A stretch of DNA of 64,000 nucleotides from Chitinophaga sp. sic0106 (GTDB lineage: Bacteria > Bacteroidota > Bacteroidia > Chitinophagales > Chitinophagaceae): assembly GCF_019219075.1 (NCBI RefSeq), contig NZ_JAHUWJ010000007.1:310001-374000 (forward strand), in the 5' to 3' direction. The notes under the pieces are model-generated. The model did not search any database. It saw only the letters and a program-made list of their open reading frames with translations, and was not told the DNA's origin. Positions 9,544 through 18,508 of this stretch are shown one piece after another. A program made the translations under genes and the position numbers. Position 1 is the first letter of the stretch, and every line of letters starts with the position of its first letter.

Positions 9544-10881
9544 GTGAACGAGCTAAAGACCACAAATTTCATAAAAAAACCACCATTCCGGGATGCGTTA
9601 CGCTTCTGGTTTAAGCTGGGCTGGATCAGCTTTGGCGGCACCACCGGCCATATCGCTATCATGCATGATTACCTGGTAGAAAAACGTAAATGGATCAGCA
9701 ACCAGAAGTTCCTGCAGGCACTAAACAGCTGCATGATTTTACCCGGGCCCGAGGCCCAGCAGCTGGCTATTTATATAGGTTGGAAACTGCATGGCAAAAA
9801 AGGGGGCATCACAGCCGGCACACTGTTCGTATTGCCTTCCATGCTCATCCTCCTATTGCTGAGTATCGTGTATGTGACGTATGGGAACAGTCCGCTGCTG
9901 GAAAGTATTTTCAATGGCCTTAAACCCAGTGTCCTGGCAATTATACTCGTTGCCACCTGGAAGGTGGGCAAAAAGGCGCTCCATAGCAGTATACATTATA
10001 TCGTGGCCTTAGCCACCTTTGGGCTATCATATTTCCTGCATGTGGCCATGCCATTGATTATCCTCGGCATCATTCTTTTTTCCATTGCTATGGACAAGCT
10101 GTTTCCAAAGCTCGCAGGCATTGCCAAAGGCGCCATGCTGCAGGTGGATAGCTCTTCCGAAAATAATTATGTCATCAACCTGAACCAGGTTGAAAAACCG
10201 CTTACGCGCAAGGTGGTATTGCGCACGCTGCCTTCCTTCCTTGCCTTATGGGCCGTACCATTTAGCCTGCTCCTGCTCTGGGGCCAGGATGCCGCCTTCT
10301 GGGATAAACTGGTGCTGTTTTTCACACAAACCGCCTGCATTACTATCGGTGGCTCCTATACGGTTATCCCCTATGTGGCGCAGCTGGTGGTGTTAAAATA
10401 TTTGTGGCTTTCGCCCCTGCAAATGCTGGATGGTTTTGCGCTTGCAGAAACCACTCCGGGCCCGCTGATTATTGTGCTGTCGTTCGTAGGTTTTATGGCT
10501 GGCTACAATCATTTTGGCCATGGAGTGATCTTCGGCGTCATCGGGCTACTCGCCACTACCTATTACACCTTCCTGCCTAACTTCCTGTTTATATTTCTTG
10601 GTGCTCCGCTGGCGGACCGCTATAAAGATCATCACCTGGTACAAACTACCTTATCGCTGGTAACAGCAGCAGTGGTGGGTGTGATACTGAACCTTACCTT
10701 TTTCCTGGGCCGCAGTATTGTGTTTCCGGGGTCTGTAACGCTGCAGGGCATTGATTATGTATCGGTAGTATGGGTGCTGGTGGTGTTAATTTTGTTGGTG
10801 AGATGGAATACCAATGTATTGTATATTGTCCTGTTGAGTATCTTGTTTGGTGTGGTGCGGTATATGTACCAGCTTTATTAA
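9544..10881 (+). CDS. chrA: Chromate transporter, CHR family, two-domain
   Basis: Inner-membrane transporter of 445 residues, the size of long-chain two-domain ChrA proteins that export chromate. The N-terminal half has the family signature (FRDALRFWFKLGWISFGGTTGHIAIM) and LNSCMILPGPEAQQLAIYIGW. The second half repeats the pattern with FFTQTACITIGGSYTVIPYVAQ and FALAETTPGPLIIVLSFVGF. About ten to twelve hydrophobic helices are visible. The frame opens with a GTG at 9544; no in-frame ATG precedes the conserved FGG motif, so GTG is the best start. It stands alone between the GH9 gene and the epoxide hydrolase, with no chrB-type regulator beside it. Confidence 0.88.
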   Translation: MNELKTTNFIKKPPFRDALRFWFKLGWISFGGTTGHIAIMHDYLVEKRKWISNQKFLQALNSCMILPGPEAQQLAIYIGWKLHGKKGGITAGTLFVLPSMLILLLLSIVYVTYGNSPLLESIFNGLKPSVLAIILVATWKVGKKALHSSIHYIVALATFGLSYFLHVAMPLIILGIILFSIAMDKLFPKLAGIAKGAMLQVDSSSENNYVINLNQVEKPLTRKVVLRTLPSFLALWAVPFSLLLLWGQDAAFWDKLVLFFTQTACITIGGSYTVIPYVAQLVVLKYLWLSPLQMLDGFALAETTPGPLIIVLSFVGFMAGYNHFGHGVIFGVIGLLATTYYTFLPNFLFIFLGAPLADRYKDHHLVQTTLSLVTAAVVGVILNLTFFLGRSIVFPGSVTLQGIDYVSVVWVLVVLILLVRWNTNVLYIVLLSILFGVVRYMYQLY

Positions 10882-11064
10882 AAAATCCGCGCGCGGAAAT
10901 TTCAGACCTGCATTGTTGGCAATCCATAATAATATTCCCGGTTAAGTTTGCCGCCCTCACCACCTGATTTGCCCTGTTCGGCTGATTCGATATCGATGGC
11001 TACCGGCATCGGGGCTAGTTTTACATCATCGTTAACATGAATTGTAAAACAAAATCATACTCAC

Positions 11065-12366
11065 ATGAACAGAAACGCCTTAATGATTGCACTTGGCATA
11101 TTCAGCTCCAACATTGTATTAGCTGGCAACGGTAACCCTGAAAAAGAGAACACAATGGCAGAAAAACATTCGGCTGTAGACAACCCCGCAGCGGTTCGCC
11201 CTTTCAAAGCACATGTATCCGACAAGGAGCTTGCTGACCTCAAAAAACGTATTAAAGCCACCCGCTGGCCAACCAAAGAAACGGTAAAAGACCGCTCACA
11301 AGGCGTAAACCTGGATAAATTCCAGGAGCTGGTGAACTACTGGGAAACCCAATACGACTGGAGAAGAGCGGAGGCAAAACTAAACTCCCTGCCACAGTAC
11401 CTGACTAATATTGATGGGCTGGATATTCACTTTATCCACGTCCGCTCCAAACATCCCAATGCCATGCCTATCATTATTACACACGGCTGGCCGGGATCTA
11501 TATTTGAGCAATTGAAAATCATTGGCCCGCTGACCGATCCCACCGCATACGGCGGCAAAGCAGAAGATGCCTTTGATGTGGTCATTCCTTCCATGCCTGG
11601 TTATGGCTTTTCCGGAATACCTACCGCAGCTGGCTGGGGACCTGAACGCATCGGCAAGGCATGGGATACCCTGATGCACCGGTTGGGTTATGAAAAATAT
11701 GTGTCGCAAGGGGGCGACTGGGGCGCCGTAATTTCGGATGCAATGGGCCGGCAGGCACCTAAAGGACTCTTAGGCATACACGTAAATATGCCGGCAACAG
11801 TGCCTGAAGATATAGCTGCATTGTTGAAATCCGGCGCACCAGCACCTGCTGGTTTATCGGAAAAAGAAAGGAAAGCCTATGAGTCCATGAATAACCTGTA
11901 CACTAAAGGTGGTGCTTATGCAGGCATTATGGTTACAAGGCCGGAAACTATCGGGTATAGCCTGGCCGACTCCCCCGCAGGCCTCGCAGCGTTCTATTTC
12001 GATAAATTCAACGACTGGACCTACAGTGGTGGCGATGCGGAAAAAGTATTATCGAAAGATGATATGCTGGATGATATCACGTTGTATTGGTTGACTAACA
12101 CCGGCACTTCCTCCAGCCAGCTCTATTGGGAAAACAACAATAATAATTTCAACGTAGCAGAGCAGCAGACAAGAGAAATCAAAGTACCGGTAGCCATCAC
12201 CGTATTCCCCGGCGAAATTTACCAGGCACCAAAAACATGGGCAGAAAAGGCCTATCCAACGCTGAACTACTTCCATGAAGTTACCAAGGGAGGACATTTT
12301 GCAGCATGGGAAGAGCCACAATTGTTTGCGGAAGAGTTAAGGGCAGCGTTTAAACCGCTCCGATAA
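11065..12366 (+). CDS. Epoxide hydrolase (EHN plus alpha/beta hydrolase)
   Basis: A 433-residue alpha/beta hydrolase with an N-terminal epoxide-hydrolase domain (about 45-150, VRPFKAHVSDKELADLKKRI...WPTKE). The oxyanion motif HGWPGS lies around residue 140. The nucleophile elbow QGGDWGA places the catalytic Asp at 218, and the C-terminal His is in GGHFAAWEEP (His411). These are the features of microsomal-type epoxide hydrolases, which open epoxides to diols. The first 20 residues are hydrophobic (MNRNALMIALGIFSSNIVLAG), suggesting export, which is less common for the family. An internal Met at residue 31 (MAEKHSAVDN) would give a cytosolic form. It is followed by a clear terminator and is probably monocistronic. 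Confidence 0.88.
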   Translation: MNRNALMIALGIFSSNIVLAGNGNPEKENTMAEKHSAVDNPAAVRPFKAHVSDKELADLKKRIKATRWPTKETVKDRSQGVNLDKFQELVNYWETQYDWRRAEAKLNSLPQYLTNIDGLDIHFIHVRSKHPNAMPIIITHGWPGSIFEQLKIIGPLTDPTAYGGKAEDAFDVVIPSMPGYGFSGIPTAAGWGPERIGKAWDTLMHRLGYEKYVSQGGDWGAVISDAMGRQAPKGLLGIHVNMPATVPEDIAALLKSGAPAPAGLSEKERKAYESMNNLYTKGGAYAGIMVTRPETIGYSLADSPAGLAAFYFDKFNDWTYSGGDAEKVLSKDDMLDDITLYWLTNTGTSSSQLYWENNNNNFNVAEQQTREIKVPVAITVFPGEIYQAPKTWAEKAYPTLNYFHEVTKGGHFAAWEEPQLFAEELRAAFKPLR

Positions 12367-12388
12367 ACAATTGAGGAATTGCAATTAA

Positions 12389-12411
12389 GCCCGCGACAAT
12401 CGCGGGCTTTT
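12389..12411 (+). terminator. Intrinsic terminator after epoxide hydrolase
   Basis: GCCCGCGA pairs with TCGCGGGC across a 3-4 base loop and is followed by TTTT, 22 bases after the stop codon. Confidence 0.85.
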
Positions 12412-12638
12412 GCACTTACATCTTTACACAGCATAGTTACCAGTCAAACACAATAAGCGCATCACGAAACAGGTACCAAACACGGGAAACTGTATTTGCC
12501 CGGAGTCAAATTTAGAAGCATGCAATATTATGCCGATGCAATCCCACCCATAGCTCCCACAGGTGAGTTGAAAGATCGCCAAATGTATATTATCTTACAG
12601 GAACACCCGTTATTGCTAATCATATCAAATTAATATAC

Positions 12639-13598
12639 ATGTCTATGAGAAGCCTCTTAAGTTTACTTCTTTGTTTGTTGGCCATCCAGCCCATTTGCGC
12701 ATTTTCCCAGCAGCTGAATTATTATGATACCCTTACCATCGGCGGAATTAAACAGGTAATTGCCGTCAACGGTAACCCAACAGGACCGGTATTACTGTTT
12801 CTTCATGGCGGCCCCGGGGAATCCCGGATTCCTGAAATGGAGCGGGTAACAGGACTACTGCGGGAGAAATTTTGTGTGGTATTATGGGACCAGCGCGAAA
12901 CCGGACTAACGTTAAAACTAAATCCTTCCCCGATTCCCCCTTCCCTGCCACTGGTAGTAGCTGATGCCGCCAGCCTCGTGGAGCAGCTGAAAAAAAAGTT
13001 CCATCAGCAAAAGATTTACCTGCTCGGTGAATCCTGGGGATGCCTGGTGGGTTTTCAGCTGGCAGCACAGCACCCGGCATCTGTTGCCGCACTGATGGTT
13101 GCTTGCCCCGTGGTGGACCAGCAGCGTAGTGAGCAATTTGCCCTGGACAGTATGAAAAGATGGGCCACTGCCAACCATAATGAAACTGCGCTGGCGGAAT
13201 TAAATTCCGTGCAGCTACCTTTTAAAACCTCCGACCAGTTGTACTATGCCCGAAAATGGATGAACCAGTTGGCCGACAAGCCATTTCCGGCGAAAGACTC
13301 CCTGCGTATTAAAGGCTTTCTCTATGAATGGTGTAAAACCTGGCTGAAACCCTGGAATGATGCTACCACTGTGCCTTTATCCAGCTCGGTGAAGCAATTG
13401 AAAATGCCTGTTTACTTTTTCCTTGGCAGTAAGGATTTGCAAACAAACGCCCGGTTTTCAAAAGATTACTTTGATCAGTTACAAGCCCCTAAAAAAGAAG
13501 TGTATTGGTTTAAGAACGATGGGCACTTGTTATTGTATTTTTCCGCAGACGAAGTACAACGGATTATTTTAACCCAGATACTTCCCGAAAGACATTAA
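12639..13598 (+). CDS. Secreted alpha/beta hydrolase, proline iminopeptidase-like
   Basis: A 319-residue alpha/beta hydrolase with signal peptide MSMRSLLSLLLCLLAIQPICAFSQ. The oxyanion segment LFLHGGPGESR and the WDQRETG motif are those of the proline iminopeptidase-like group. The nucleophile elbow GESWG puts the catalytic Ser at 132. An acid in the FFLGSKDLQTNARFSKDYFD segment and the His in FKNDGHLLLYF complete the triad. Substrate is unknown; family members cleave N-terminal proline or hydrolyse small esters or amides. It converges on the flavoprotein gene and overlaps it by 4 bases at the stop codons. Confidence 0.82.
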   Translation: MSMRSLLSLLLCLLAIQPICAFSQQLNYYDTLTIGGIKQVIAVNGNPTGPVLLFLHGGPGESRIPEMERVTGLLREKFCVVLWDQRETGLTLKLNPSPIPPSLPLVVADAASLVEQLKKKFHQQKIYLLGESWGCLVGFQLAAQHPASVAALMVACPVVDQQRSEQFALDSMKRWATANHNETALAELNSVQLPFKTSDQLYYARKWMNQLADKPFPAKDSLRIKGFLYEWCKTWLKPWNDATTVPLSSSVKQLKMPVYFFLGSKDLQTNARFSKDYFDQLQAPKKEVYWFKNDGHLLLYFSADEVQRIILTQILPERH

Positions 13599-14671
13599 TT
13601 TCTCCGGCTCCAGAAGGCCGCTTCCGCCCATCTTTTTTCCTGGGCATACTGGCCAATCAGCATTTTCATATAGGTAGAAAATACGTTACTGATGGCCCAA
13701 TCATAAGCAGGCAGTGCATCCTGATTTCCCCGGAGACAGGCCACGATGGCATGACCAGCATAATACCCTCCTTCCAGTGCAGAGGTGATGCCATAGGAAG
13801 AAATCGGGTCATAGGCATAAGCGGCATCCCCCACCGCCAGCCAGCGGTCACCGGTGCGCTGCTGAAGGTATCCGGTGGCGGCACTGGTAACAACCAGTCC
13901 TGGCTCCGAAGCGATACTGTTTTCAATAATCGGTGCTATCAGCGTAGTGGCGTTGGCGTTAGACAATAAATCACTGGCGGTACGCAAGGACTTTGGTATC
14001 AGATCGGTATCTGTCATCAGGCTCAGCACCAGCTGGAACTCCGTTAACGGGGCGGCATACCACCAGCCTGATTCCACTGCTTCCAGGTAAGTAAATTGCT
14101 GGATATTGTACGGAAGGGTTACAAAGGCAGTAACACCGGCGAGTTGATCCACCACTTTTCTTTGTATGCCCAATTTCCTTGCTACGCGCGACTTCCGGCC
14201 GGTTGCATCCACGATAAATGCGGCGGTTACAGATCTGACTTGCTTATCGGCTGTAGTATAGGTAACCGTCCACTCCCTATTCAAAAATTTGGTAGTCAGC
14301 AGCGTGCAGCCGTGAAGGTAATGTCCTCCGGCGGCTATTACCCGGTTGGCCAGCTGCGCTTCGAAGGTGGCCCTGTTCAAATGCCAGCCTTGTGCCACGG
14401 GATTTTGAAAAAATGATTTATCGGCGGGCGTGGCATTCCCCCATACAAAGCGGTTACCATAGCAGGCCAGGTGCTCCGGGTGCCGAAGCATTTCTTCTAT
14501 CCCTGATTTCTTAAACAGGGACAGGGCTTGGGGCGGAATGGTTTCTCCGGGTTTTCGTTTGGGAGATGACGATGCCTCAAGGATAATACATTCGTACCCG
14601 TAGTGGAGGAGCTGTAAGGCGGTGGCAGCCCCCGCGGGGCCGCCACCGATTATGATAACAGGGATATTCAT
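13595..14671 (-). CDS. LodB-like FAD-dependent oxidoreductase
   Basis: A 358-residue flavoprotein with an N-terminal dinucleotide-binding fold (VIIIGGGPAGAATALQL, then an acidic ILEAS), a central DATGRKSRVAR segment, and the second FAD motif WLAVGDAAYAYDPISSYGITSALEGG. This fold is shared by tryptophan-halogenase/geranylgeranyl-reductase-type monooxygenases. Because it lies directly downstream of a LodA-like gene on the same strand, it is best read as a LodB-type maturation enzyme, which in the LodA/LodB and GoxA/GoxB systems is needed to form the cysteine tryptophylquinone cofactor in its partner. Assignment to LodB function is inferred from context. The 160-base gap from the LodA-like stop holds no convincing extra gene. 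Confidence 0.75.
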   Translation of the reverse strand: MNIPVIIIGGGPAGAATALQLLHYGYECIILEASSSPKRKPGETIPPQALSLFKKSGIEEMLRHPEHLACYGNRFVWGNATPADKSFFQNPVAQGWHLNRATFEAQLANRVIAAGGHYLHGCTLLTTKFLNREWTVTYTTADKQVRSVTAAFIVDATGRKSRVARKLGIQRKVVDQLAGVTAFVTLPYNIQQFTYLEAVESGWWYAAPLTEFQLVLSLMTDTDLIPKSLRTASDLLSNANATTLIAPIIENSIASEPGLVVTSAATGYLQQRTGDRWLAVGDAAYAYDPISSYGITSALEGGYYAGHAIVACLRGNQDALPAYDWAISNVFSTYMKMLIGQYAQEKRWAEAAFWSRRN

Positions 14672-14831
14672 TCGTTTGTGTTTCGTGTATACGCAATAGT
14701 TTGCGTACTGGTATTAATAACTGGGGTGTTACGCTTCAATCCTGCGCAGGGGTTATCGTTTGATTTACAAAACGGATGTTGCGTTGTAACTCAGCGAGGG
14801 CTGCGTGCTGGCTATAAAGCGTTTCACCAGG

Positions 14832-16736
14832 TTACATTTCATCCCTGCGCAATGGTTGGCGTTCCAGTATTCTTAAGCTGCTGGCATCCACACCGGCGGC
14901 GTCCAGGAGCATGGCCCTTGGTTGCTCCATCATTGGCGGCTGTGCATGTTCGGCCACCAGTACCTGTTCGAAAGTAGGATCGTCGGTGGTAAAGCCCGGG
15001 CGCCCTGCTTCTACCCAGAAAATATTCGGGAGTGCGCCGTCCTGCCTGTCGGCCGGGAGCTTTACTTCTGTAATGATTCCCAGGAAATGCCAGCGCGCCA
15101 CCATCTTCTTCAGCTTAGGGAGGTATTGCGTGCCGAGGTCGCGCAACCAGTCCTGGCGATAATCAAAGTGTTTGAGTCGCTGATGTATATTCAAATTTGT
15201 ATCCGTTAACCTTTTGAAGGAAGATTCCGACAGCACCTGATTAGGTACCCTGGCGGCCCAGAAGGAGGGCAGGGTTAAATAGGTGGTGGTATCGTAGCCT
15301 GACAAGCAGCTGGCCTCGTCAGTTTGCCACGGCACGCCCAGCCAGCGGGTAAGTGAGCCGGGGCCGCTGCCATCGATCGGTCCACCGGGGCCGGTGGCCA
15401 CCTCCGGCGTCAGGAATTCGCCGTAATCATCCTTAGGGGCCTCATTTTCGGGCAAAATCTTAATTCTGAAGGGAGTATCCCAGAATATACGCTGACGGAA
15501 AGGCCAGGTGATTTCTATGCCGGGATGGAAAGGACCGCCAAGGCATTCTTCCAATGGCGCTTCAATAAGGGATTGTATTTGTTGCTCCGGCGTGAAGCTA
15601 TCGAAATCAGTACCGGGCTTACTGCCTACCACAAAAAAGCCCTGTGCCCATTGCGCCATTCTTTCATATTGCGTTTTTGTCAGCGGCAGATCTACATTGT
15701 ACACATTTACATATTCCCCGAATGCATCGCCATAGAATGGCGGGATTTTTACCGGTTCATAATTTTTATTCTCAGGGTCTCTGTACCATTTGAATACTTC
15801 GGTGCGCAGGTCCCGGTATATAGGATCAGGGCTCATAAGTTTGGGCAGGTTTTCAGGCGACAGGTAATCGCTCGGCGAATTTTGACCAAACAGCATAAAG
15901 AAACCGTGATTCACCCATTGCGTTTGCACCGTTCTGGAGATAATCGGATAGATATGTTTCCAGAATTCCAGTTGTCGCGGTATGGGAATTTCTCCAGCCT
16001 GTAAAAATAAATCTTCCACCACATCATACATGGTCACCACTGCAAATAACCCCGGGCCAAAGTTCGGTGGCGTAACAGCCACCATGGCTGGTGTAACAGG
16101 ATAAGGCGTACCATCTATGGTTACGGTGGCGTAAATGGTACCATCGGCTGTATCATCGTGCCAGCCTACGTTATTGGCAAAGGTGGTGGGGTCCTGGTTA
16201 AAGGCAGATGCGGATGTACCATCAGCAGGGATTACCAGCAGCCGCCCTTTTGCATCTGTTTGCAGTTCTCCCAGCGGCACTTTGATGTCATAGAAATAGC
16301 CTTCATCGAAGTAAACGCCGCTTTGGCCAACGCCCTGAATTTTTTTAGGCTCCGGCAGGATGTTTAGTTTACTGCGGTCCGGTTCATCAATATTACGATG
16401 GTTAGGTGTTTTAGACTGACCATCCGGCAGGTCCAGTGCATTCTCGAAATTATACCAGCTGGATTTCCTGTTGGCCAGGTTTACCCGCCATTCAATGGTG
16501 GTGCTGCTATCTGCGGTCACTTCCCCTACAGGCTTTCCGGCCCCATCAAATGCGTATATCCGGAACCGTGGTACCTGCTTTTTGATACGCCCCTGGCTAT
16601 CCTTATAGCCACCATCGTGAGGGGGCTCCACACCGGGAACGTCGGGTGCAAAGAAGTATTCATCCGAATTGCCCAATCTGGCAATGCCAAGAGGGGGATA
16701 AATCGCCAGTTTAGCGAAATCAGCTTTTGCTGCCAT
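14832..16736 (-). CDS. LodA-like quinoprotein amino-acid oxidase (CTQ family)
   Basis: A 634-residue protein of the LodA/GoxA family, enzymes that deaminate an amino acid (lysine or glycine in characterised members) and release ammonia and hydrogen peroxide. The N-terminus LAIYPPLGIARLGNSDEYFFAPDVPG is the family hallmark. WLGVPWQTDEASCLSGYD contains Cys477, the best candidate for the cofactor cysteine; tryptophans follow at 493, 530 and 549. In LodA the linked pair is reported as Cys516 and Trp581, a spacing of 65, so an alignment is needed to pick the tryptophan. There is no obvious signal peptide. It is 23 bases downstream of the catalase-like gene and upstream of the LodB-like flavoprotein, a coherent oxidase-maturation-detoxification set. 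Substrate unknown. Confidence 0.85.
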   Translation of the reverse strand: MAAKADFAKLAIYPPLGIARLGNSDEYFFAPDVPGVEPPHDGGYKDSQGRIKKQVPRFRIYAFDGAGKPVGEVTADSSTTIEWRVNLANRKSSWYNFENALDLPDGQSKTPNHRNIDEPDRSKLNILPEPKKIQGVGQSGVYFDEGYFYDIKVPLGELQTDAKGRLLVIPADGTSASAFNQDPTTFANNVGWHDDTADGTIYATVTIDGTPYPVTPAMVAVTPPNFGPGLFAVVTMYDVVEDLFLQAGEIPIPRQLEFWKHIYPIISRTVQTQWVNHGFFMLFGQNSPSDYLSPENLPKLMSPDPIYRDLRTEVFKWYRDPENKNYEPVKIPPFYGDAFGEYVNVYNVDLPLTKTQYERMAQWAQGFFVVGSKPGTDFDSFTPEQQIQSLIEAPLEECLGGPFHPGIEITWPFRQRIFWDTPFRIKILPENEAPKDDYGEFLTPEVATGPGGPIDGSGPGSLTRWLGVPWQTDEASCLSGYDTTTYLTLPSFWAARVPNQVLSESSFKRLTDTNLNIHQRLKHFDYRQDWLRDLGTQYLPKLKKMVARWHFLGIITEVKLPADRQDGALPNIFWVEAGRPGFTTDDPTFEQVLVAEHAQPPMMEQPRAMLLDAAGVDASSLRILERQPLRRDEM

Positions 16737-16759
16737 AACAATTGTTTTTAGTGAGATGG

Positions 16760-17785
16760 TTATTTACGTGAGGTATGTGGTTCAGTTAAGGGAATACCGT
16801 TTCTGTCACGGCGCAGTTTCGCCCCTTCTTCATACACAATCTTCCTTACATCGCTGATACTGCCGATAGGGGTATGTTCCGCCAGGGTATGCCACGGGTT
16901 GTAGGACAGGTTTTCGCCATAGGCCACCTGCCCGGGTGTATCAATATCCTGCTGATGTAAAATTAATGTAGCAAAAAGCTCCGGGGCGGACACCTCCTCA
17001 GGCCAGCGCACCATAGCTTCATCCAGCGGCATCGTAGCATCATCTGTTCTGAACTGCAGATAGAATCCGAAACGTACTTCTCCCTTTGTCAATCGCTGCT
17101 TCAATTCATCCCGCAGATAACCGGGGTTGTTATCAGGAACAGGAGGACCGGGAGGTACATCCATTGGTACCAGCTTATACTTCACATAATCGTTATCCCC
17201 AAAAGCATAGGGCAGGCAGCTGCCATATACTGCAGTAGCCACACTCGGTTCCAGCTTCTGCATTTCATCAAGGATGGCGGCCGTCTCAGGGTGATCTTTC
17301 AGGTAGGAGTCATAGTCGCGCAGCACCACACCAGCGTAAGTAAACTCGCACATGTCCTTCGCCGTATTCACAAAAAACACATCGTGGTTCTGCAAAATAA
17401 AATCCGCCGTTAACGCATATGCCTCGCTTTCGAGCAACTTCTCCCCCGCTACACCAAAGAGTTTGATGCCAACGCCAATAGTTGTTTTTCCATCTCCCAA
17501 ACCTGACTTTGTATCACTGGAAAACCTTACCCAGGCATCCAGCTGATCGTATTGAAATACACCGATACGTTTGGCTGGCGGCAGCGCTTTGTTTACTACA
17601 AAGGTAGCTTTCACCATACCGTGCTGCTTGGAAAATACAGGCCGCCGTACAGGACATTGCCCATCCAATGCACGGGGAAACTGAATCATGTCGATAAACA
17701 TTTGTTTGAGACTGGAAGTCGGATCGACACCACAATCCACAGCGCGGGCGCCGGATGAATGATGCATGGGATGTAACTGATGCAT
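16760..17785 (-). CDS. Catalase-like haem protein
   Basis: A 341-residue catalase-superfamily protein, smaller than ordinary catalases (about 480 or more). It keeps the distal-His region (VFSKQHGMVKATFVV), the conserved WVRFSSDTKSGLGDGKTTIGVGIKLFGV core, a FILQNHDVFFVNTAKD segment and the C-terminal NPWHTLAEHTPIGSISDVRKIVYEEGAKLRRDRNG seen in catalase-related peroxidases of the SrpA type. The usual proximal tyrosine motif of full catalases is not obvious. As first gene of the cluster with the LodA-like oxidase it probably removes the peroxide that the oxidase makes, or is a haem enzyme using it. The peroxide link is inference from position. Confidence 0.78.
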   Translation of the reverse strand: MHQLHPMHHSSGARAVDCGVDPTSSLKQMFIDMIQFPRALDGQCPVRRPVFSKQHGMVKATFVVNKALPPAKRIGVFQYDQLDAWVRFSSDTKSGLGDGKTTIGVGIKLFGVAGEKLLESEAYALTADFILQNHDVFFVNTAKDMCEFTYAGVVLRDYDSYLKDHPETAAILDEMQKLEPSVATAVYGSCLPYAFGDNDYVKYKLVPMDVPPGPPVPDNNPGYLRDELKQRLTKGEVRFGFYLQFRTDDATMPLDEAMVRWPEEVSAPELFATLILHQQDIDTPGQVAYGENLSYNPWHTLAEHTPIGSISDVRKIVYEEGAKLRRDRNGIPLTEPHTSRK

Positions 17786-18508
17786 TATAAAACAGGGTTT
17801 TGATTATTTGGAGTAAATCGCTGAGGGGGCGATTTGATTGGTTATTTTGATCAATCAATATTACTGAAAAATACATTGTCACCAAAAAAAAGTTACTGTT
17901 CCTAACTATGAATATTTTCACTTCCATCCATTAAAAAGGGCATCTCTTACAGGACGCCCTCTGTATGCTATTTTTACCGGACCTGATCAGATCCAACGTA
18001 AATTGTATCTCCGGATCTTTACCTGCACGGATATACTCCTGGAAATTATCAAAAGTCAATTCCTTATCAGGCAGGCATTAGGAATAATGTACAGTATCCC
18101 CTGAAGTCAATCCGCGCAATAGTTGGTACTCGTTATCAGCAGGTTTCTGCGACAAAGGTGCGTGTCAATTTTAGTTGAAGTGTAAAAATAGGGAAAAAAT
18201 TAAGGTATCAAAACTATCCTCCGAATTGACTAATACCAGCAATATTTTCACGCATGCAGGTTTTAATCGTTTGACCATTTTGCTTCGCAGAGAATTTACC
18301 GCTCTTCAAAAAAATATTGATCTCTGAATAGAAACGCTATATTTGTTTATGTTCATACATATGAAGATATTGTTGGTTAATTAGCGTAGTGAAATAAACA
18401 TCGGTAAAAATCAAAATAGTATAGATTCCACAGGCATTTAGTGTATGCAGGATTATTTGAGATGATAATGCCGTTTCAACATTAGTGAACAATTGCTTAA
18501 CACCATAT
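17786..18508. other. AT-rich intergenic region with promoters and a broken reading frame
   Basis: About 720 bases between the divergent catalase-like and PSD1 operons. It must hold both promoters; none matches the Bacteroidetes consensus well enough for me to mark it. The section next to the catalase-like gene contains a decayed frame, listed separately. Nothing recognisable was seen in 18170-18480. Confidence 0.5.
17931..18164 (-). pseudogene. Degenerate protein-coding remnant
   Basis: On the minus strand one frame reads from 18164 to a stop at 17931 with a single internal TAA at 18078-18080. The flanking segments (QKPADNEYQLLRGLTSGD, then DKELTFDNFQEYIRAG) look like protein, with balanced composition, but there is no usable start codon and a TGA lies just upstream. 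I do not recognise the family. It could be chance; a protein-database search of both halves would decide. Confidence 0.3.

Noticed and set aside
14672..14842. 25-codon minus-strand frame between the LodA-like and LodB-like genes
   Set aside because: It overlaps the LodA-like stop, has no family features and is too short to support.
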